From Planctomycetaceae bacterium (lineage in GTDB: Bacteria > Planctomycetota > Planctomycetia > Pirellulales > Thermoguttaceae), in contig JAITQJ010000224.1 of NCBI GenBank assembly GCA_031288955.1, positions 1-5,290 of the forward strand: 5,290 nt of DNA, given 5' to 3'. Positions 1-5,290 of the stretch are shown one piece after another. The translations under genes and the position numbers were made by a program. Numbering within the stretch: position 1 is the stretch's first letter; each line of letters starts with the position of its first letter. The notes under the pieces were generated by a model. It was not told the DNA's origin and ran no database searches. It saw only the letters and a list, made by a program, of their open reading frames with translations.

Positions 1-665
1 TAATATGCGCTGCCGGTATGTTTTTGTTTATCCGTTTTGGTATCGGTTCTCTTGTCAAACGCCTGACTGTCCATCGGGGAATGTTTCACAGTATTCCGGC
101 AGCGGTATTGTGCGGCGAACTCGTGTATCTTTCGGCAGCCGGTACGCAAGAGGAGCGGCTTTTGAAAGGGGCGGCTTTGACGGCAGGGTATTTATCGCAT
201 TTGATACTTGATGAAGTGTGCAGTATCGATTCAACAGGACGGGTTTTCAAGCCGTTTCGGTTAAAAAAATCTTTCGGGACGGCTTTGAAATGGAGCGACC
301 CGAAGCGGAAATTCGGCACGTTTATGCTTTATGCGGCAGTTTGTCCGCTGACATATACGCTAATGAACGAGACAAAGACGGTCAATCTGCCGGAGACGGG
401 AGTTCGCATCGAAGAAACGGCAGGAAACTTCACGGGGAGCATCACGAGTAATACCAAAGGGGCGGAAGTGATAGCCCCAGCATTGTCTTCCGGTGTGCGG
501 CGGGACAACGAAATGTCGGTTTTTTCGGCACCAACACCGCAGCAGGCAGCACCGGACAATTACATTCCTCCGCTGCCGCAGGAGTTATCACCGTTGATGC
601 CGGTCGGCAGCGAATTTGTTCCTCCGCTCCCGAAAACATCGCCTGCACCGATATTTCTTCAGTAA
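1..665 (+). CDS. Membrane-bound metal-dependent hydrolase, YdjM/DUF457 family (5' end missing)
   Basis: The frame is open to the left window edge (first full codon at 3, stop TAA at 663-665), so the visible 220 residues are the C-terminal part. The ATG at 18 is probably internal, because the family motif starts only a few residues after it. Numbering from the first visible residue, HRGMFHS lies at 24-30 (His24, His29) and GYLSHLILD at 62-70 (His66, Asp70), followed by a STGRVFKPFR stretch. These match the HRGxTHS and GYxSHLxxD signatures of the YdjM family (PF04307), inner-membrane proteins annotated as metal-dependent hydrolases; the natural substrate is poorly known. Hydrophobic segments are visible around 31-46 and 103-115. 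The missing N-terminus should carry the LPDxD-type metal motif and more membrane segments. The last roughly 100 residues, after the final hydrophobic segment, are low-complexity and proline-rich, with IPPLP and VPPLP motifs near the end. The family call is fairly secure; the biochemical role is not. Confidence 0.72.
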   Translation, partial: ICAAGMFLFIRFGIGSLVKRLTVHRGMFHSIPAAVLCGELVYLSAAGTQEERLLKGAALTAGYLSHLILDEVCSIDSTGRVFKPFRLKKSFGTALKWSDPKRKFGTFMLYAAVCPLTYTLMNETKTVNLPETGVRIEETAGNFTGSITSNTKGAEVIAPALSSGVRRDNEMSVFSAPTPQQAAPDNYIPPLPQELSPLMPVGSEFVPPLPKTSPAPIFLQ

Positions 666-694
666 AAAGCGTCCTGCTGTCTAAAAAAACGAAA

Positions 695-721
695 GTGCGG
701 CTGAACTTGCACAATTTTTTT
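695..721 (+). terminator. Possible weak rho-independent terminator after the hydrolase gene
   Basis: GTGCGG (695-700) can pair with TTGCAC (707-712) in RNA. This gives four Watson-Crick and two G-U pairs around a 6-base loop, followed by AA and a run of seven T (715-721). It lies 30 bases after the hydrolase stop. The stem is short and weak, so this could be chance. If functional, it would partly separate the hydrolase gene from the lipoprotein gene. Confidence 0.3.
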
Positions 722-757
722 GTTTTTGCCTCAACTGCAATACCGTCAAGTTTTCGC

Positions 758-772
758 TCGAATCGTTCGATT
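758..772. promoter_or_regulatory. Small dyad upstream of the lipoprotein gene
   Basis: TCGAA-TCG-TTCGA (758-770) and the overlapping AATCG-TT-CGATT (761-772) are both perfect short inverted repeats. They lie 34-48 bases before the chosen ATG at 806 and touch a TTATAC stretch (771-776) that could act as a -10 box. No convincing -35 hexamer is visible at the right distance. This may be a promoter or operator for the lipoprotein gene, but palindromes this short arise often by chance. Confidence 0.2.
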
Positions 773-805
773 ATACGGGTAGAGACAAACCGATTGGTAC
801 GAAGA

Positions 806-1303
806 ATGCCGCTAATATTGAAAAAAAGATTGATTACCGCTCTTTTGCTGTTGTTTTTTACGGCAGCGGGCTGCGGTACGCAGTCCAATACCGGTTTGCC
901 GCAACCGCATAAGACCGTTTCCTCTGAAGCGGTTTCGCCGATTGATTTTATTGAAAACCGCTTGGAAGGCTTGGAAACGGCAAAAAAGGAGCGAAAACCG
1001 GCACTGTTGTTTTTTGCAATACCGAACAACGCCGGTTCGCAAAAGATGTTAGAAACGGCGTTCGGCGATGCCGAAGTTCGGCAGTTAGCCAAATCCTTTA
1101 TCTGCATTAGAATTGACGGTATTCAGGATTCTGCCTATTGTGAAACGCTTGGAGTTCGGGGGTTTCCAACCGTTGTGCTTGCTAATTCCAACGGCAGCGA
1201 GATTCAGCGGCTCACGGGCAGACAATCGCCTGACCAATTAGCCGTACAAATGCACGTTGTTCTGCAAACCGTAGCGATGCGTTCGGGCGGAACGGTTCTA
1301 TGA
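806..1303 (+). CDS. Thioredoxin-like fold lipoprotein lacking the CxxC motif
   Basis: The product has 165 residues. The frame is open upstream to a GTG at 695, but the ATG at 806 is preferred because a lipoprotein signal starts there: MPLILKKR, a hydrophobic core at 9-18, then TAAGC with Cys23 as the probable lipidated residue. No clear Shine-Dalgarno sequence precedes it. After a low-complexity linker, residues 48-155 resemble small thioredoxin-like proteins (Thioredoxin_7-type): a helix with AKKERKP, a strand ALLFFAIP (66-73), then QKM where the active-site helix would begin. GVRGFPT (116-122) carries the cis-proline loop (Pro121), and a Gly-Arg-Gln helix ends the domain. The position of the CxxC pair reads NAGS, so both redox cysteines are absent. 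Other cysteines are Cys100 and Cys112. A classical disulfide oxidoreductase role is therefore unlikely; a binding or structural role on the periplasmic side of a membrane is inferred. The fold call is reasonable; the function is unknown. Confidence 0.68.
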   Translation: MPLILKKRLITALLLLFFTAAGCGTQSNTGLPQPHKTVSSEAVSPIDFIENRLEGLETAKKERKPALLFFAIPNNAGSQKMLETAFGDAEVRQLAKSFICIRIDGIQDSAYCETLGVRGFPTVVLANSNGSEIQRLTGRQSPDQLAVQMHVVLQTVAMRSGGTVL

Positions 1304-1307
1304 GGCA

Positions 1308-1337
1308 AAAAGCGCAAGCAAAATTGCTTGCGCTTTT
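1308..1337 (+). terminator. Strong hairpin terminator after the lipoprotein gene
   Basis: Starting five bases after the TGA stop, AAAAGCGCAAGCAA (1308-1321) is perfectly complementary to TTGCTTGCGCTTTT (1324-1337). That is a 14-base arm on each side with only AA between, so the real loop probably opens to 4-6 bases. The GC-rich core is flanked by A on the left and T on the right, which is typical of a rho-independent terminator. The A-run on the left would let it also act on the minus strand, but no convergent gene is present here. Confidence 0.8.
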
Positions 1338-1356
1338 ACTTGCGCTCGCTTGCGCT
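1327..1356 (+). repeat. Three direct copies of CTTGCGCT
   Basis: CTTGCGCT occurs at 1327-1334, 1339-1346 and 1349-1356. Its reverse complement AGCGCAAG is at 1311-1318 in the left arm of the terminator. The first copy is the terminator's right arm; the other two lie just downstream with start-to-start spacing of 12 and 10 bases. The left arm could in principle pair with any of the three. This may be leftover duplication of the terminator arm or a set of alternative hairpins. Confidence 0.6.
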
Positions 1357-1407
1357 TCGGGTGATATACTGCCCGTGTAAAAATTATTTTTTTCGTCTGA
1401 CAAATTC

Positions 1408-1436
1408 TTGACAATAAACAGTTGACAAGCGAAAAT
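1408..1436 (+). promoter_or_regulatory. Possible second, upstream promoter for the giant TPR gene
   Basis: A second perfect TTGACA (1408-1413) is followed after 17 bases by GAAAAT (1431-1436), which matches the -10 consensus at four of six positions. An A/T-rich stretch (1379-1394) lies upstream, where an UP element could sit. The -10 match is poor, so it is a weaker candidate than the promoter 14 bases downstream. Confidence 0.28.
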
Positions 1437-1450
1437 AAACGAAGTACAAT
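1422..1450 (+). promoter_or_regulatory. Sigma-70-type promoter of the giant TPR gene
   Basis: TTGACA (1422-1427) matches the -35 consensus in all six positions. Exactly 17 bases separate it from TACAAT (1445-1450), a five-of-six match to the -10 consensus. Transcription would start near 1457, giving a leader of about 33 bases before the ATG at 1490. It lies downstream of the strong terminator, so the TPR gene appears to be expressed on its own. The spacing and hexamers make this the best-supported promoter in the window. Confidence 0.75.
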
Positions 1451-1459
1451 GACATTGTA
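1445..1459. promoter_or_regulatory. Perfect 15-bp palindrome over the -10 box, candidate operator
   Basis: TACAATG (1445-1451), one central A, then CATTGTA (1453-1459) form a perfect 7-1-7 inverted repeat. Its left arm begins with the -10 hexamer and its right arm covers the predicted transcription start. A dimeric repressor bound here would block RNA polymerase. The outer TACA/TGTA half-sites recall those of BlaI/MecI/CopY-type repressors, but the spacing differs, so no regulator can be named. Confidence 0.5.
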
Positions 1460-1489
1460 GCCTTTCTCCTTGTCCATTTAACCGAGACT

Positions 1490-4400
1490 ATGTCCGAAGA
1501 ACTATCCTCTGAATTAAATACCGAGGCACAAGCGGGTCCCCAAAAACGGGTCGTCGAAGAAGTTGTGTCTGAATACGTTGTATCGTGGCGCTGGATTTTC
1601 GGCGGTATCCTTTTCGCCGCCGTCACCGGAGGTTCTCTCTTCGGCGTACACAGCGTACGGTCGCTCGGAATGTCCGACCATATCATTGATGTTGCCAAAA
1701 GAATGACCGCCGAAGCCGAGCAGGATAAAGCGGATTTGGCAAAAGAATCCGAAACGGAAAAGAGACAGGAATTATTCCTTCATTCGATTAAAATACGGAC
1801 AGACGCTGCCAATCTGCTCAATAATTACCGGCAGTCGGAAACAACGTCTAATCTTGCCGTTCTCGAAGAATTGTATGGAATTCTCGACGGTCTCTATAGC
1901 GATTTGGGCGGGGCAATCACACCGGCAGGCAGTGAGCGCGGTCGGCAACTGATGGACGTATGCGTTGTGCTGGTGCGGACAGTAGCCGAGGTTGAGTCGA
2001 TAAAATACCTGACCCGGCTTTTGGAACTCGAATGGGACCGGCGCAATTTTGCGGGTATCCTTGAGCGGGGTAAAGAATTGCTGCGGGCTGACCAGCGGGT
2101 GAACGGAAAAGAAAATTACGATGCGCTGCATTACATCACGTTATCGTTGTTTGAGCGGCTGCCGGTGTCGGATTACGGTCCTGCGGAGTTGCAGTTACCG
2201 CCGGCATCGTTTCCGAGAGAAATAGACGAACTGCTGAAGCGGGTCTATCTGATGAAACCGGAAGATATTGATATTGCGTCCCGGTACGCGGAATTTGTTG
2301 TCGACGTTAATCGTGAGTCTTTTTCCAAGTCTGCGACTGACACACTGCGGCGGGCGGCAAAAGAAGAACGGGAAACGCTGGCGAAAAATATCATCAACGA
2401 TGTCGTTGCGAGGAATCCTGATAAGCCCCGTGCATACCTTGTGCGGTATCATTTTTCGTACCGTTATTTTCAGTCAACCGATTTGCAGGACCGGGCGAAC
2501 GCCGATTTGCAGAAAGTGTTGCAGTTGGACCCGAATAACCCTGAAGCGTTGATACTATCGAGCCGCGATGCGTTTCGGCAGATGCAGATTGCTTCCCGTG
2601 ATAACAAACCGGACAATGCGGCTCAGTGGAAGAAGACCGGCGAAGATTTGCTGCGTAAGACAGTCAAGGAGAATTCGTCATACGGTATCGGTTATCAGTA
2701 TCTCGGCGATTATTTGGTCAGCGACGGCAAACTGGACGAAGCGTTGCAGATTTGGGGACAGGGCGTAAAACTGTCGTCCCGGTGGACAACCGAAGAACTG
2801 ATTGGACGTATCGTTCTCGTGCTGCTTAACCAAAATAAAACGGCGGAGGTAAAGCAGCAGTTGGACGCTTTTTCCGGTGCATTGGCGGATATGCGTGTAA
2901 CAAGACCGCAGTCGGTTGCCGCGGCGGTCAATATGCGGACACTTCTGACAGCACGGCTTTATGTCGTCGAATCACAGATTACGCAATCAAAAATCGAAGC
3001 GTCAAAGGCGGACATCAACAGCGAGGATACGCGGAAATTGTTTACCCTGATTCAGCAAAGACGTGCCGATGCGCTGCAGTTATACGACGGACTGCTGAAG
3101 TCGTTCGGTAAGTCGAAGAATGACTATATCATAGAGCAGTCCAGCGTTTATTATCAGTTGCTTCCGCAGTCGCTGATGATTGCCGGACGGCTGAAAATGG
3201 ACCAGGGGATTTGGGATAGTGCCATCGAGTATTTTATGGCGGCGATGCCGTTTTCGCAGGTTCGGGAACAGGCAATGCTTGCGGCAGCCGGCGCATATCA
3301 ACAGGGCGGGCGTTTAGAGGATTCAACACGAATGCTCGGTATGGCTGCACAGCAGGACCCGAATAATATCGCCGTCCGTTTTGCTTATGCGAACAGTTTA
3401 TTCCGCTCGCAGTTGGCACTAACAAGTGCAGACCCCGCAGCATTGGAAACAGTCAAACAGGAGTTAGACTATCTCGAATCGCACCGCAGCGAATTGAAAC
3501 AGCCTTGGGTGATTGACATTCGGCTGGTTCATTTGGATTTGGCGAGGTCGCAGTTATCGAACTTGGCGGACACGATTTTAGCGGCTCAAAACGAGGCGGT
3601 GAAGAATTTCCGAACATTAGAAGACAAACCGTTTCCGCCGGATGCGGACGGTAAAGTCCGCAAGTATTCAGATGACCCCGAATTCGTGACGGAGTTGGTC
3701 GGTATTTACAGCAGTTTGGCGGCGGTAGCAGATTTTGACCGGCTTCTGCCTAAACTGCGGGAGTTTCCTAACGGCGAAGCGGCGTATTATGCAGCGCGGG
3801 TGAATGATTGTCTGCGGCGGGACGACAAGGACGGGGCGATTGCCGTCATTGAACAGGCGAACGCCAGCGATAAGTTGAATACGTCGCAGAAAGAACGTTT
3901 TGTCGGCGTGCTGCAAAATCTCAAGGGAGAAACGAAAACCGAGGACAATCAAAGTTCACTCGAAAAAGTTTATGCCCAACTGAAAACGACATTCGACCAA
4001 AATCCTGAATCGCTGAAGCCGCAGGCGTTTTTTATGCTCGCCAATATGGCTCTTGACCGCGAAGATTACGAAAATGCGAAGACCGTGCGCGACCGGTTAC
4101 AGAAAATCGAAGGCGCAACCGGAACGATGTGGCGGTATGTTACAGTCCGTCTGATGCTTGCCGACAAGGTGCCGGACTTTGATAAGATTCGCCAGATTTA
4201 CGAAGAAATCGTCAAGGAACGTTCACTTTGGGATATGGCGTATGTGCTGGGTGCAAGCATCGAAGACCGCTATTTGGAACTGAATCCTGACAATGCGGAG
4301 GCGAAAAACCGTTTAATCAATGCGATGCAGCAGGCGATAAAGAACGGTAATACGCAGCAGCCGGTTTGGGCGAGACTCGTCAATTTGTACGAACAAGCCG

Positions 4401-5290
4401 GTCGGACGGATGATGCCCGTGCCTTGGTTCGGGATGCGGCTCTGCGGGGTATTTTGCTTGATTCGCAAACGGGACAGTTTCCGCAGCCTTATGCCCGAAT
4501 GTATTCACAGATACAGACCAGCATAGCCAACGAAGACGTTCAAGGTGCCGATATTACCGCTCAACAGTGTATCAAACTGGCGGAAAAACGGCACGAAAAG
4601 CCGGAGTTGCTTTATGCTCTGAACCTGGCAATCGGCAAGGAGTTTTTTGATGCGTCGCTGTATGCCAGTGCGCGGCGGCACTTGACGGTAGCGGCACAAC
4701 GGGGCGGTACTTCGGTTTATCCGCTCGCCGTCTGCATTGCAAAATCCGGTGAAGTTGACCAAGGCTTTGCCTTGCTGCTCGACGAAATCAATGCGATGCC
4801 GTCTGCAACGCCGACACTGCTGCCTGCCATTTTGGTACTAATGTCGCAGATTAAGCCGTCGGAGGCAATTTATCAGCGGATTGACCGCCTGATGATACGG
4901 GTAGAAAACGGTGAACGTCTCGTTTTGTCGGGCAAATTAGAAGAGTCCGAAGCGGGCAATGAAATCCCGTTGGGGACGAAACGTGTAATGTCGTTGGCAC
5001 TGCGTTTTCCCGACGGCAAAACGCCGATAGACCCGGCGGCGATTCATTTTGTACCGCCTGCTCCGGCACAACCTGCTCCAGTACAACCTGCTCCGGCACA
5101 ACCTGCTCCGGCACAACCAGCTCCGGCACAACCTGCTCCGGCACACCCTGCTCCGGCACAACCTGCTCCGGCACAACCTGCTCCGGCACAACCCGTTCCG
5201 GCACAACCTGCTCCGGCACAACCCGTTCCGGCACAACCTGCTCCGGCACAACCTGCTCCGGCACAACCCGTTCCGGCACAACCTGCTCCG
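1490..5290 (+). CDS. Giant membrane-anchored TPR-repeat protein with Pro-Ala-Gln repeat tail (3' end missing)
   Basis: One uninterrupted frame of 1267 codons runs off the right window edge. ATG 1490 is the first usable start after an in-frame stop at 1436; no Shine-Dalgarno sequence is evident. Residues 1-33 are hydrophilic (many Glu). About 34-55 (WRWIFGGILFAAVTGGSLFG) form one transmembrane anchor, followed by a charged helix at about 62-100. Residues of about 100-1130 look like an all-helical TPR-type solenoid. The clearest units are near 337-362 (LDPNNPEAL), 398-430 (YLGDYLVSDGKLDEALQIW), 561-588 (a WDSAIEYF unit), 595-630 (AYQQGGRLEDS then DPNN), 846-880, 958-987 (LYEQAGRTDDARALV) and 1038-1075. 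From 1190 the chain is PAPAQ repeat, with variants PAPVQ, PVPAQ and PAPAH. The likely arrangement is a short cytoplasmic N-terminus with the solenoid in the periplasm, acting as a protein-binding scaffold; no catalytic motif was seen. Partner and pathway are unknown. It has its own promoter and a probable operator. Confidence 0.85.
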   Translation, partial: MSEELSSELNTEAQAGPQKRVVEEVVSEYVVSWRWIFGGILFAAVTGGSLFGVHSVRSLGMSDHIIDVAKRMTAEAEQDKADLAKESETEKRQELFLHSIKIRTDAANLLNNYRQSETTSNLAVLEELYGILDGLYSDLGGAITPAGSERGRQLMDVCVVLVRTVAEVESIKYLTRLLELEWDRRNFAGILERGKELLRADQRVNGKENYDALHYITLSLFERLPVSDYGPAELQLPPASFPREIDELLKRVYLMKPEDIDIASRYAEFVVDVNRESFSKSATDTLRRAAKEERETLAKNIINDVVARNPDKPRAYLVRYHFSYRYFQSTDLQDRANADLQKVLQLDPNNPEALILSSRDAFRQMQIASRDNKPDNAAQWKKTGEDLLRKTVKENSSYGIGYQYLGDYLVSDGKLDEALQIWGQGVKLSSRWTTEELIGRIVLVLLNQNKTAEVKQQLDAFSGALADMRVTRPQSVAAAVNMRTLLTARLYVVESQITQSKIEASKADINSEDTRKLFTLIQQRRADALQLYDGLLKSFGKSKNDYIIEQSSVYYQLLPQSLMIAGRLKMDQGIWDSAIEYFMAAMPFSQVREQAMLAAAGAYQQGGRLEDSTRMLGMAAQQDPNNIAVRFAYANSLFRSQLALTSADPAALETVKQELDYLESHRSELKQPWVIDIRLVHLDLARSQLSNLADTILAAQNEAVKNFRTLEDKPFPPDADGKVRKYSDDPEFVTELVGIYSSLAAVADFDRLLPKLREFPNGEAAYYAARVNDCLRRDDKDGAIAVIEQANASDKLNTSQKERFVGVLQNLKGETKTEDNQSSLEKVYAQLKTTFDQNPESLKPQAFFMLANMALDREDYENAKTVRDRLQKIEGATGTMWRYVTVRLMLADKVPDFDKIRQIYEEIVKERSLWDMAYVLGASIEDRYLELNPDNAEAKNRLINAMQQAIKNGNTQQPVWARLVNLYEQAGRTDDARALVRDAALRGILLDSQTGQFPQPYARMYSQIQTSIANEDVQGADITAQQCIKLAEKRHEKPELLYALNLAIGKEFFDASLYASARRHLTVAAQRGGTSVYPLAVCIAKSGEVDQGFALLLDEINAMPSATPTLLPAILVLMSQIKPSEAIYQRIDRLMIRVENGERLVLSGKLEESEAGNEIPLGTKRVMSLALRFPDGKTPIDPAAIHFVPPAPAQPAPVQPAPAQPAPAQPAPAQPAPAHPAPAQPAPAQPAPAQPVPAQPAPAQPVPAQPAPAQPAPAQPVPAQPAP
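5057..5290 (+). repeat. 15-bp tandem repeat encoding PAPAQ, continuing past the window
   Basis: Fifteen full units and nine bases of a sixteenth are visible, in register from 5057. The consensus CCTGCTCCGGCACAA encodes Pro-Ala-Pro-Ala-Gln. Nine of the full units are identical. Unit 2 (5072-5086) encodes PAPVQ, unit 5 (5117-5131) has a silent CCA, and unit 6 (5132-5146) ends in CAC (His). Units 10, 12 and 15 share the same two changes (CCCGTT, giving PVPAQ). The unit length is a multiple of three, so copy-number changes keep the frame. The peptide should form an extended, uncharged linker. The near identity at DNA level points to recent expansion by slippage or unequal recombination. Confidence 0.95.

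Noticed and set aside
5..451. Plus-strand frames at 5-211 and 218-451
   Set aside because: Both overlap the hydrolase frame, which carries the HRGxxHS and SHLxLD motifs; neither shows any recognisable feature.
695..805. GTG at 695 as the start of the lipoprotein gene
   Set aside because: It would put 37 residues before the lipoprotein signal sequence and bury the signal. The GTG also lies in the terminator-like hairpin.
442..1107. Minus-strand frame of 221 codons across the first two genes and their gap
   Set aside because: It is antisense to two genes with recognisable family motifs, and its product shows no domain, signal or plausible start region.
1358..1375. CGGG...CCCG hairpin as a second terminator
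   Set aside because: The stem is only 4 bp with a 10-base loop and no T-run directly after it; the strong hairpin just upstream already explains termination.
4851..5281. Two long minus-strand frames encoding repetitive VPEQV-like and CRSRL-like proteins
   Set aside because: The 15-bp unit has no stop codon in any of the six frames, so any frame across it stays open. The plus frame continues a 1267-codon gene and is clearly the real one.
5057..5290. CRISPR array
   Set aside because: The 15-bp units are directly adjacent, with no unique spacers, and translate in frame as part of a long protein.
1490..5290. TonB-like protein based on the proline-rich repeat
   Set aside because: TonB linkers are rich in charged Pro-Glu and Pro-Lys repeats and follow a short N-terminal anchor directly. 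Here the repeat is uncharged and lies after a long TPR-type region.

Overview
The window is a stretch of bacterial chromosome with three plus-strand protein genes, two of them cut by the window edges. No RNA gene, CRISPR array, insertion sequence or phage gene was seen. A member of the Planctomycetota (Pirellulales-like) is the best guess. This rests on the wording of the first protein (LFIRFG, then TVHRGMFHSIPA), a membrane-anchored giant TPR protein, a short thioredoxin-like lipoprotein, and the lack of clear Shine-Dalgarno sequences. It is inference from family resemblance; no search was run.

Layout. Positions 1-665 hold the 3' part of a YdjM/DUF457-type membrane-bound metal-dependent hydrolase with a proline-rich C-terminal tail. 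A 140-base gap (666-805) contains a weak terminator-like hairpin and a small dyad. Positions 806-1303 encode a probable lipoprotein with a thioredoxin-like fold in which the redox CxxC motif is missing. A perfect 14-bp-arm hairpin (1308-1337) follows almost directly and closes this transcription unit. The 186-base gap (1304-1489) also holds three copies of CTTGCGCT, then an AT-rich stretch. Next comes a near-consensus sigma-70-type promoter (TTGACA, 17 bp, TACAAT) whose -10 box forms one arm of a perfect 7-1-7 palindrome, a likely operator. From 1490 to the window end runs one uninterrupted frame of 1267 codons. It encodes a single-pass membrane protein with a very long alpha-helical TPR-like solenoid, which enters a PAPAQ repeat at 5057 and continues beyond the window.

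How the genes relate. The strong terminator and the dedicated promoter separate the giant TPR gene from the two upstream genes. The first two could be co-transcribed, but nothing seen links their functions. All three products are predicted to be in or on the cell envelope: a polytopic membrane hydrolase, a lipid-anchored thioredoxin-fold protein, and a membrane-tethered scaffold with an extended Pro/Ala linker. The most unusual items are the promoter palindrome, the nearly perfect 15-bp coding repeat with higher-order structure, and the thioredoxin-like protein without its catalytic cysteines.
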